This document shows positions 1-7,280 of a DNA stretch of 64,000 bases, in pieces. The stretch comes from DATEDA01 sp963789885 (GTDB lineage Bacteria > Pseudomonadota > Gammaproteobacteria > Burkholderiales > SG8-39): the NCBI GenBank assembly GCA_963789885.1, contig CAWBNB010000020.1, positions 19,379 through 83,378 on the forward strand, given 5' to 3'. The translations under genes were made by a program, and so were the position numbers. Each line of letters opens with the position of its first letter. Positions within the stretch are counted from its first letter, which is position 1. A model generated the notes under the pieces. That model was not told the origin of the DNA. It did not search any database and was given only the letters and a program-made list of their open reading frames with translations.

Positions 1-1203
1 ATCGATCGCCGAACAGGATCGCGAACTGTGCCCTGGCGGCGTGCCAAGCGATCGGCGGCATTCTCCAATCGCGCGTGATCTCGCGCAAGACGAGCCAGAT
101 CAGCTTGGTGGCCGCCTCGTCGGTCGGGAAGTGCCCGCGGGCACGCACCGACCGACGCACCTGAGAATGCAAGCTCTCGATCGCGTTGGTTGTGTAGATG
201 ATCCGGCGCACCTCTGGGGGATAGGCAAAGAACGGGATCACCTGCTCCCAGTTGCGTCGCCAAGCCGCCGCGATCGCCGGGTATTTGCGGCCCCAGGGGC
301 TGGCGTCGAAGGCCTCCAGCGCCGCCTGTGCGGCTTCGACCGTCCCGGCCCGGTAGATGGCCTTCAGCGCGCCGGCGACCGCTTTACGCTCCTTCCAGGA
401 GGCAAATTCCATCGAGTAGCGGATCAGATGCACGATGCAGGTCTGGATCCGCGCCTCGGGGAACACCGCTGTGATCGCCTCCGGGAAGCCCTTCAGACCA
501 TCGACCACCGCGATCAGGACATCGGCGACGCCGCGATTTTTGAGTTCGGCCATGACGCGCAGCCAGAACTTCGCTCCTTCGGTCTGCTCGATCCAGATCC
601 CCAGCACGTCCTTCTTGCCTTCGGGCAGCACCCCGACGGCGAGGTAAACGGCCTTATTCCGAACCGTCCCCTCGTCGCGGATCTTCACCCGCAGGGCGTC
701 GAAGAACACGATCGCGTAGAGCGCCTCCAGCGGGCGCGACTGCCATGTGGCGACCTCGTCGAGGACCGCGTCAGTGACGGTACTGATGAGCTGGGCGAGG
801 CCTCGATCCCGTAGAGCTCGCGAAGATGCCCTTGGATCTCGCGCACGCTCATCCCGCGGGCGTACATCGAAACGATCTTCTCGTCGAAGCCGGGGAAGCG
901 GCGCTGGTATTTCGCGATCAGCTGCGGCTCGAAGCTGCCGCGCCGGTCGCGCGGGATATCCAGATCGAGCTTGCCGGTGTCGGTGAGCACCGTCTTCTTG
1001 CTGTAGCCGTTGCGGTGATTGCCGGCGCTGGCTACGGAGTCGGCCTCGGCCGACTCCGCAGCCAGGTGCTCATCGAGCTCGGCGCTGAGCATGCGCTCGG
1101 CCAACGCCTTCTTGATGTCGTCGAGCAGTCCCTCGGAGCCGAAAACCTTCTTCGGATCGGCGTCCTTCAGCAGCTCGTCAACGAGTTCCTTCTTGACTGC
1201 CAT
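1..1203 (-). pseudogene. IS256-family transposase, frameshifted and cut by the window edge
   Basis: A mutator-type DDE transposase that would move the element by cut-and-paste or copy-out. The first ~135 residues are in frame and match the intact 406-residue copy at 20105-21325. Near 797-800 a run of four C is reduced to three, so the reading frame shifts after the sequence IEASP and the rest lies in another frame. Homology then continues to base 1, about five codons short of the expected stop. Whether the missing base is a real mutation or a sequencing error cannot be told from the sequence. The long open frame on the opposite strand is only its shadow. Confidence 0.85.
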
Positions 1204-1256
1204 AACATCCCCCTTTCCGGGAAGTATGGCTCGGACACACGAAATTCAGGACACTC
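1..1256 (-). mobile_element. IS256-family insertion sequence, copy 1 (runs off the left edge)
   Basis: This copy is nearly identical to the complete one at 20052-21361, in opposite orientation. Its terminal inverted repeat lies at 1228-1256 and matches the end at 20052-20080. The other end is beyond the window; by alignment only the last ~17 bases of the transposase gene and the right repeat are missing. It was inserted into an IS110-family element whose remnant begins right after 1256. Confidence 0.85.
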
Positions 1257-2123
1257 CCGTTGTCGGAGCACCGAGCGCGCACCGTGGATGAACAGCGTGC
1301 GCAGATATACATCCCCGTGCTTGCTGATGCCCAGCAGCCTGGGTTTGCCGCCGGTGGAGTCTTGTCGCGGGACGATTCCCAACCAGGCTGCAACCTGCCG
1401 CCCGTTCGTGAAGCCCTAGGCGTTGCCGACGCTCGCAACGAAGGCGCTGGCTGTGAGCGGCCCGATGCCGCCGATCCGCTGCACTCTCCGGCTGTCGGCG
1501 TTCTGCCGATGCCAGAGCACGATCTCGCGCTCGAGCTCTGCGACCTGCTGATCGAGATGCTGCACTTGCGCCAGGAGCCTGCTCAATAGGGCACGCATCG
1601 GCCCCGGCAGGCCGTTGTCGCCATCTTCGAGAATCCCGGGTACCCAGCGGCGCAGTTGACCGATACCTTGGGGCAGCACGATCCCAAACTCGCCCAGCAG
1701 CCCCCGGATCTGATTGGCCTGCGCATTACGCGCTTTCATCACCCCGGTTCGCGCGCGGTGCAACGCCAGCACAGTCTGCTGCTCGGAGGTCTTGACCGGC
1801 ACGAAGCGCATGTTCGGCCGCGCCACCGCCTCGCAGATCGCCTCGGCATCGTTGCGGTCGTTCTTGTTGGTCTTCACGTACGGCTTGACGAACTGCGGCG
1901 CCATGAGCCTGACCTCATGGCCCAACTCGATGAGCTTGCGAGCCCAGTGGTGGGCGCTGCCACAGGCTTCCATCCCGATCAGGCAGGGCGGCAGGTTGGC
2001 AAAGAACTTCAGCATCTCGCTGCGTTTGAGTTGCTTGCGCAGCACCGCTTTCCCGCGCTCGCTCACCCCGTGGACCTGGAACACGCTCTTTGCCAGATCA
2101 ATACCCACTGTCGTAATCTTCAT
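1257..2123 (-). pseudogene. IS110-family transposase, copy 1, amber codon and truncated by IS256
   Basis: A DEDD-type IS110 recombinase starting MKITTVGIDLAK at 2123, with the expected aspartate in the first GIDLAK motif. The central helical region and the start of the C-terminal IS116/IS110/IS902 domain (RIGGIGPLTASAFVASVGNA) are present. Compared with the copy near 19.7-20.0 kb, an AAG Lys codon has become TAG at 1416-1418. The same frame then continues (GFTNGRQVAAWLG, PRQDSTGGK) until IS256 copy 1 cuts it near 1257. It therefore cannot make a full transposase. Confidence 0.85.
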
Positions 2124-2212
2124 GGCGGACGCCCCCTCTCGGTTAAGTGGTAGGACACGCTTCCACTTTGGCGCATCTCGACGCCGTAGCGGGAGGGGAG
2201 CGTCCATCCCAT
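2124..2212 (-). other. IS110 5' non-coding end with long inverted repeat (candidate bridge-RNA region)
   Basis: The non-coding segment between the transposase start and the tRNA-like sequence is almost the same in all three IS110 copies (also 16599-16686 and 22052-22138). It carries an inverted repeat, GGACGCCCCCTC at 2127-2138 and GAGGGGAGCGTCC at 2193-2205, able to form a long hairpin. IS110-group elements are known to encode a structured bridge RNA in the non-coding end upstream of the recombinase. Assigning that role here is inference from position, conservation and structure; the segment is shorter than the best-studied bridge RNAs. Confidence 0.35.
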
Positions 2213-2213
2213 T

Positions 2214-2249
2214 AGGGGGTCGTGGGTTCAAATCCTGCCGGGCGCGCCA
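2214..2249 (+). repeat. tRNA-Arg 3'-end fragment, copy 1 (att-like)
   Basis: This is the 3' part of a tRNA: variable-loop side, T arm with GGTTCAAATCC, the acceptor strand CGGGCGC and an encoded CCA at 2247-2249. The pattern matches tRNA-Arg of the GCGCCCG acceptor type. No 5' half is present. The same 36 bases recur at 16687-16722 (without CCA) and 22139-22177, each directly beyond an IS110 end. tRNA 3' ends are the usual integration sites of tyrosine integrases, and an integrase remnant lies 70 bases downstream. Confidence 0.7.
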
Positions 2250-2315
2250 GAATTCAATCGCTTAGGACCTGAAAACCAGGTCCTCGCGCCGGCTGCGGGA
2301 CTTTTGCGGGACCAG

Positions 2316-2835
2316 TTATCCACAGAGCGATAACTCCGCCCGAGGCCTTGGCGAAGGACAGCCGTTCGCCACCCGCAAGATGGTCATCGTCTCCACGCGA
2401 TCGAGCACCCGGTTCGCAAGGTCAGTCAGGCGCCGGATATCTGCACTCGCGTAGTGCTCCGGCATCGACCGGCACGCATGTCCGAGGAGCGCCGAGCGGT
2501 CTTCTTCGTGCACCCCAGCGGCGCGAAGCCGCGTCGCGAAGGTGTGCCGTTTATGCCGATGTCGGCATAAGCGGCACGATGCCGAGTTCCGGGTTATGCC
2601 GAGTCGGCTTCACCTCGCTTGATTTCTCCCCGCATCTGACAGCGCGCCGCTTGCCCGATTCGGCATAACCCGGAACTCGGCATCGTGCCGCAAATCGTGA
2701 ACCCGAACGTCGGGAAGTCCGGCTTTGCGTCGCGCGAGTTGCCAGCCGTTGTTGTTCATGCCCCTGACGCGCCGTCCTCGGAACGGGAATACCCACAGCG
2801 GGTGCTTGTTTCGTTGCGTTTCGACGATAGACTAA
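2316..2835 (-). pseudogene. Tyrosine integrase, C-terminal catalytic part, split by a miniature element
   Basis: Reading leftward from about 2835, the translation gives KHPLWVFPFRGRR and the catalytic HDLRH. After ~140 inserted bases (2551-2690) it resumes as RHTFATRLRAAGV, LLGHA and EHYASADI, ending at 2316. These are the box II and tyrosine-nucleophile motifs of phage/ICE tyrosine recombinases; the Tyr of EHYAS is the expected nucleophile. About 180 central residues and the N-terminal domain are absent here, and a stop lies just upstream of the homologous part. An N-terminal piece of the same integrase type is at 8990-9254. Position beside a tRNA 3' end fits an island integrase. Confidence 0.8.
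2551..2690. mobile_element. Miniature palindromic insertion (MITE-like) inside the integrase gene
   Basis: The 140 bases interrupt the integrase exactly at the Arg-His codons of HDLRHTFAT. The element has perfect 32-bp inverted repeats at 2571-2602 and 2660-2691. A separate 20-bp palindrome at 2551-2570 consists of the half-site TTATGCCGA, TG, TCGGCATAA. Left and right flanks share GTGCCG, a possible 6-bp target duplication. It carries no open frame, so it must be mobilised in trans. Palindromic ends of this kind recall elements moved by tyrosine recombinases such as recombinase-in-trio elements, but I cannot confirm the family. Confidence 0.7.
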
Positions 2836-3161
2836 GCAGCGTCATTTAAGATGGCGACGTGAGGCCGACCCTACTTGAACTCTTCGGCAGGGATCACGAA
2901 GACGCTGCGTGCAAGTTCAGGAATAGGAACCTCCCAAGACCACTGCAACCCGCACAGGTTTGCGTCGCGCAGTCCCCTGTGAACAACCAGTCGCCGCCCG
3001 GGCTCGCGATCACGTTCGAGGGCTCGTTCACCGGCAGCCGCCCCCGATCGCGCTCGGCTCCGACGGCGAGATCAAGCTCCATTTCGACGTGCAGCCGCCA
3101 TTCGGCACGACGATCACCATCGCGCCGGACGGGACCATCCATGTCGAGAACTGACAGTCGC
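2836..3161. other. Short region with one possible gene relic, otherwise nothing recognised
   Basis: On the plus strand, two reading frames together give a coherent short peptide: PPGLAITFEGSFTG near 2995-3040, then GSDGEIKLHFDVQPPFG running to a stop at 3152-3154. This looks like the frameshifted tail of a small unknown protein. It could equally be chance, and I recognise no family. The cluster's radical SAM gene ends just beyond, at 3162 on the minus strand. Confidence 0.25.
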
Positions 3162-5156
3162 TCAGGCATTCACGAACCGGGGATCATGCAGAGCTTCGGC
3201 GCCTCCGCTCGTCGTGTCGACCGCCACCAGGATGCCGGCGCCGACCAGCTGGCGAAAGAAGCCGCCGTCGATTTCGCTTCCGCCCGTCGCGTCGCGGACC
3301 AGCGCGGCCACGTCGCTGCACCGCCTCGGCTCGCGGAACAATTCGAGTATCGCCTGGGCGCCGGGATCGATGCCGTAGGTCGTCGCCGCCGCGCCCGATA
3401 TGCGCAGCACGTAGGTGCCGAGCTCGCCCGCTTCGTCCTCGGCCAGCGGCTCCGAACGGCCGGCGCGCTCGCCGATCCGCCGGATCAGCGCCGCGCAGTC
3501 GTGCAGCTCCTCCAGCACTTCAACGCCGGTCCCGATCCGATAGGCGCGCTCGGGCTCGTAGACAGGCGCGCTCGGCGCCGCCGCGGCCGTGCCGGTCGGG
3601 GGGACCCACGCGCGTAAGACGTGCCGGACGAGCGAAGCGAGGTGATGGCGGGGCCCGAATCTCGCCGCGACGAACGCCTCCATCGATCGAGCGTCGATTC
3701 CGCCGCCGCCCGCCTCTTCGAGCTTCCACGCGCGCACGTCCGCCGCCAGCGCGCTCAGCCGCCCGCCGTAGAAACGCAGCGCGTATTCGAACACCATCGG
3801 CCCAAGGCGCCGCAGCACGTCGACGATCTCCGTCGCGAGCACGTACCTCCACCGCGGCATCTGCGCGGGATAGTAGTGATACATCGGGAAGATGTCGGGA
3901 TGACCGAGTACGTGGTCCGGGTCCTGCGGAGCGAGCAGGCGCGCGTTGTACGGCGTCGCGTAGCCGTCGTACTCGAGCCGGTCGCCGAGCTCCTCGAACA
4001 GCGGCGTGCCGGGCTCGGGAGCGAGCAGATGCAGCTGCGGAATGCAGGCCGGACGGAAGCAGCGGCCGAGCAGATCCAGAGTGTCGTCCTGATCCTGCTC
4101 CGTCTCCTCGGGATATCCGGTGATGAACGAAGCCGTGGTCTCGATGCCAAGGTCCTGCGCATACCGCAGCATAGGGTCGACCAAACCGAGATCCAGGCGC
4201 TTCCTGGCGATTCTCTGCATGCGCTCCGAGCCCGTCTCGATGCCGAAGTACAGGCCGACGCAGCCGGCGTCGGCCATCCTGCGAAGCAATTCTTCGTCGA
4301 CGCAATCCACGCGGGCGGAAGCGCGCCACCGGTAGCCGCGGTCTCCGACCGCCTCGCAGAACTCGATCACTTTGCGGCGGTTCACCGTGAACATGTCGTG
4401 ATCGAGCTTGTAGTCCGAGAAGCCGTAGCGCAGGTGCAGCCGGTCGAGCTCGAGAACCAGGCGCCCGGCAGACTTCAGGCGGAAGCTGCGCTGAAAGAAG
4501 CTCGCCGTCGAGCAGAACGTGCACATGAAGGGGCATCCGCGGCCGGCCTCGATGCGCATCAGATCGAGGCCCAGATCGGCGACGGGATAGAGGTCGTAGG
4601 AGAGCAGCGGCAGGGAATCCAGATCGTCGACCTTCGGCCTCCCCGGAGTGCAGCACAGGCCTCGCGAGCGCGAGCCGCGCCAGCTGACCCCGGGAATGCC
4701 GTCGAATCGCCGCTGCTCGAGGTTCGCCAGCACCGCCGGGAGAATCTCCTCGGCCTCGTGTCGCACGACGACGTCGAACTGCGCGAACCGCTCGAGAATC
4801 TTTTCGTGCAGCATCGTCGCATGCGGACCGCCCAGAAGGACCGGCAGTCCGGGCTCGCGGCGCTTGAGCAGGCCGGCGACGTTGAGCGCGAAAAGAAAGC
4901 TGCAGCCCAGAGTGGTGAAGCCGACCGCGTCGGGACTCTGTGCCAGCAGGTCCTGCGCGATGCGCTCGTACAGCGTCGCATCGTAGGGCAGCGCGCCCCA
5001 GCGGATCAGGCGCTTCGGATCGTAGATGCTCACGTGGTGCCCTTCGGCCTGCGCGACCGATGCGATCGAGAGCAAACCGAGATGCGGATGAACGTCGAGC
5101 AGCGCCAGCGACCCTTCGTCCGGCATCACGAGGTTGTCCACCAGCAGCAGCTTCAC
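3162..5156 (-). CDS. B12-binding radical SAM enzyme of a RiPP cluster
   Basis: A 664-residue protein with an N-terminal cobalamin-binding fold (about residues 1-160, LLGGPHAT near 108-114) and a radical SAM barrel with the cluster motif CPFMCTFC (Cys208, Cys212, Cys215). The C-terminal ~90 residues resemble a PqqD-type RiPP recognition element, which would hold the leader peptide. Enzymes of this class methylate unactivated carbons. In the described aminopyruvatide pathway the B12-rSAM makes beta-methyltyrosine, so a Tyr of the YLYD core is the likely target; that is inference. It starts with GTG 7 bases after the upstream partner gene and is last in the minus-strand gene row. The reading frame is clean. 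Confidence 0.85.
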   Translation of the reverse strand: MKLLLVDNLVMPDEGSLALLDVHPHLGLLSIASVAQAEGHHVSIYDPKRLIRWGALPYDATLYERIAQDLLAQSPDAVGFTTLGCSFLFALNVAGLLKRREPGLPVLLGGPHATMLHEKILERFAQFDVVVRHEAEEILPAVLANLEQRRFDGIPGVSWRGSRSRGLCCTPGRPKVDDLDSLPLLSYDLYPVADLGLDLMRIEAGRGCPFMCTFCSTASFFQRSFRLKSAGRLVLELDRLHLRYGFSDYKLDHDMFTVNRRKVIEFCEAVGDRGYRWRASARVDCVDEELLRRMADAGCVGLYFGIETGSERMQRIARKRLDLGLVDPMLRYAQDLGIETTASFITGYPEETEQDQDDTLDLLGRCFRPACIPQLHLLAPEPGTPLFEELGDRLEYDGYATPYNARLLAPQDPDHVLGHPDIFPMYHYYPAQMPRWRYVLATEIVDVLRRLGPMVFEYALRFYGGRLSALAADVRAWKLEEAGGGGIDARSMEAFVAARFGPRHHLASLVRHVLRAWVPPTGTAAAAPSAPVYEPERAYRIGTGVEVLEELHDCAALIRRIGERAGRSEPLAEDEAGELGTYVLRISGAAATTYGIDPGAQAILELFREPRRCSDVAALVRDATGGSEIDGGFFRQLVGAGILVAVDTTSGGAEALHDPRFVNA

Positions 5157-5163
5157 CGTCGCG

Positions 5164-6000
5164 CTACTCCGCCGTCATGGCGCGTCGGTCGAAGGCGAGG
5201 ATCCCGACCTCGGCCAGGTCGCGCAGCACGCGCAAGAACTGCGCAGCCGGCCGCCGCGCGCCGAGCATTCCGCTCAATTGCGCCACCGTCCGCTCGCCGT
5301 CGGAAGACGAGATCAGGTAGTAGCCCAGTTCGTCCAGATCGAGGATGCGAAGCTCCGGCACCGCGCCGCTTTTCCAGTAGCAGAATTGCCGCGGGCCGAG
5401 CGCCACCGCTTCCAGGCGCGGAGACCGCTCCCTCAGCCGCGCCGTCAGCTCCGCAGGGTCGCACTGCATCTCGTGCAACGCGACGGCGCCGACGATGCGC
5501 GGAACGCTCGACGGGCTCGGCTTCGCGGGTCGCCGCGGTTTCGCCGCCGCCGGCACCTTTGCGTCCGGCGTGACGATCTCGGCGCCTCCGAGACGGTGCA
5601 ACGCGCGCTCGTGACGAAACAGGTCCCACAGCAGCACATGCTCGCGGCGACCCTGATCGAGCCAATGCTCGAGGAACGCCAGGAATGCTTCGGCTCGCTG
5701 CTCGTTCGTTTTTGGGTTGGCGCGCCCGGCGAGCGCACCGAAGGTAGCGTAAGAGGCGAAGACTTCGATCTCCAGCCCCGTCACGCCGAGCAGGCGGAAC
5801 GTCATCGGATAGTCGGCCCGCAGCCCGTTGTGGCGGATCTTGAGCGCGACGCCCGCGAACTTCCAGAGAGCCTCGAGATCGAGCTCGGCCGGATCGACGC
5901 CGTGCCCGCGCAACAGCCCAGCATCTCGGCGCCAGCGCGCGAGCAGCGCCGGATCGGCGAGTCCCGCCGCGATCACCGAGTGGACATGGCGGGCGCTCAC
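5164..6000 (-). CDS. MNIO partner protein with C-terminal recognition-element-like domain
   Basis: A 278-residue protein with a GTG start overlapping the MNIO stop codon (GTGA), so the two are translationally coupled. The N-terminal ~150 residues (from ARHVHSVIAAG) resemble the helical partner proteins that pair with DUF692 enzymes such as MbnC. A Pro/Ala/Lys-rich linker sits near residue 145. The last ~60 residues (YYLISSSDGERTVAQLSGML and on) resemble a PqqD/RRE winged helix. Its expected role is to bind the precursor leader and present the C-terminal Asp to the MNIO. The assignment rests on position and domain pattern rather than on a close family match. Confidence 0.7.
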   Translation of the reverse strand: MSARHVHSVIAAGLADPALLARWRRDAGLLRGHGVDPAELDLEALWKFAGVALKIRHNGLRADYPMTFRLLGVTGLEIEVFASYATFGALAGRANPKTNEQRAEAFLAFLEHWLDQGRREHVLLWDLFRHERALHRLGGAEIVTPDAKVPAAAKPRRPAKPSPSSVPRIVGAVALHEMQCDPAELTARLRERSPRLEAVALGPRQFCYWKSGAVPELRILDLDELGYYLISSSDGERTVAQLSGMLGARRPAAQFLRVLRDLAEVGILAFDRRAMTAE

Positions 6001-6848
6001 GCCTTCTCCAGCAGCCGCCGGGCGCGATCGATCTGCGCCCACAGCACCGTCTCGGGGAAGCTCGGCGACCAGTTGTACTCGAATGTCAGCGCTTTCGGAC
6101 GGGCGCGCTCGCAGACGCGTTCGAGCAGGTCGAAGACCGCCGCGGGCGCCGGCGTTGCGTGGTCGTCCCACGCCAGCCCGGATTGCACGCTGAATCCCGA
6201 GACGTGGATCTCGACCACGCGCTCCAGCGGCAGGCGCGCGATATCCTTCACGGGATCGGCGCCGGTGTTGATCATGGCGATCAGAAAGTGGCTCAGGTCG
6301 AGAAGCAGTCCCGCGTCGCAGCGCGCGAACACCTCGCCGATGAAGTCCACCATCGACAGCGTACTGCCGGGGATAGCGAAGTACTGCGGCGAGTTCTCGA
6401 GGATGAGCGGCACGTCGAAGCGCGGGCGCAGTGCGGCGAGGTTGCTCGCGACGCGCTCGACGGTTTCGTGCGAAAGCTGCGGGCAGACGGTGTACGTGAG
6501 CGATACCGGAGGGCCGTCGCCGCCGTCGTCGGCGCGCAGCCCATCGGCGCTGATGAACGCTAGGTGCTCTCCGATCCAGGGCGTACGCGTCGCGCGCGCG
6601 CTCCGAGCGATCGCCTCGAGCGCTTCGATCGAAGGCGGCGTGCAGCCAGCGACCGACATCGTCGCGCAATGCAGGATAACCGGAACCGATTCCTGAATCG
6701 ACCCGCAGCTCGGGTCGTGGCGCAGCTGCTCGAACGGCATCTCGACGTAGTCGATCGCGCCGGGACGATCGCGCACGAGCTGCGCGGTGCCCGGACCGTA
6801 CGCGATGCCTATCAAGGTCGCGCCGCTCGGAACGTCGAGGTATCGCAC
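5997..6848 (-). CDS. DUF692 multinuclear iron oxidase (MNIO, MbnB-like)
   Basis: A 283-residue TIM-barrel enzyme of the MbnB/DUF692 family. Metal-ligand motifs are in the usual order: VILHC, WIGEHLAF, PLILENSPQYF, LLLDLSHF, EIHVSGF, WDDHATPAP and LTFEYNW, which supply the His, Glu, Asp and Asn ligands of the iron centre. Members oxidatively rearrange residues of a ribosomal precursor peptide, classically Cys; in aminopyruvatide biosynthesis one converts a C-terminal Asp to an alpha-keto acid. The precursor encoded just upstream ends in Asp and has no Cys in its last 20 residues, so the Asp-type reaction is the better prediction. It overlaps the downstream partner gene by 4 bases. Confidence 0.88.
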   Translation of the reverse strand: MRYLDVPSGATLIGIAYGPGTAQLVRDRPGAIDYVEMPFEQLRHDPSCGSIQESVPVILHCATMSVAGCTPPSIEALEAIARSARATRTPWIGEHLAFISADGLRADDGGDGPPVSLTYTVCPQLSHETVERVASNLAALRPRFDVPLILENSPQYFAIPGSTLSMVDFIGEVFARCDAGLLLDLSHFLIAMINTGADPVKDIARLPLERVVEIHVSGFSVQSGLAWDDHATPAPAAVFDLLERVCERARPKALTFEYNWSPSFPETVLWAQIDRARRLLEKA

Positions 6849-6968
6849 GCGCGAATCGCTCAGCGGCCGCCGCGGCGATCGGCATGCGGCGCGCCGCCCA
6901 CGCGCGCGCGCGCCGACGGCACGCGAGCCGCCCCGCTCGAGGCGCTCGCGACGGACCGCCTGAAGGAG

Positions 6969-7169
6969 CTAGTCGTACAGGTAGCCGTCGCCCGCGCGCC
7001 CGGTCGAGAGATCGACCTTGTTGATGGAGATCCTCAGGGTTCCCTTCTTGATGCAGCGCTGGATGGCCGCGATCTTCCTCGCGTCCAACGGCATGCTCAA
7101 CTGGAGCTTCGGGATATTCAGCGCACCCTTGACCAATGCCTTCTTCGACCGCGATTTCTTGACAGCCAT
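6969..7169 (-). CDS. RiPP precursor peptide, 66 residues, ending YLYD
   Basis: The start is ATG at 7169, preceded by a good ribosome site (AAGGGGGT). The product begins with a Lys/Ala-rich stretch (residues 2-15), has an amphipathic middle (NIPKLQLSMPLDARKIAAIQ) and ends GRAGDGYLYD. Two Tyr spaced by one residue plus a C-terminal Asp are what a P450 biaryl crosslink, Tyr beta-methylation and MNIO Asp conversion would need. The single Cys (residue 39) lies in the presumed leader. It sits between the P450 and MNIO genes, 111 and 120 bases away. The leader/core boundary is not fixed by the sequence; the GRAGDG segment is a plausible cleavage region. Confidence 0.8.
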   Translation of the reverse strand: MAVKKSRSKKALVKGALNIPKLQLSMPLDARKIAAIQRCIKKGTLRISINKVDLSTGRAGDGYLYD

Positions 7170-7280
7170 GGCGACCCCCTTATCAAGATGGACGGCGGTC
7201 CGCGACGAACTCTGGACTCGCCGCATTGCCGACAGTGCGCGATTGCGCGCGACTATTAAACGCCGGATGAGCGAAAAGTG

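Noticed and set aside
41..1419. Long plus-strand frames over the left IS256 copy
   Set aside because: They mirror the transposase read on the minus strand, and the identical shadow appears opposite the intact copy at 20105-21325.
2214..2249. A complete tRNA-Arg gene
   Set aside because: Only the T arm and acceptor 3' strand are present; the upstream bases belong to the IS110 non-coding end and give no D arm or anticodon arm.
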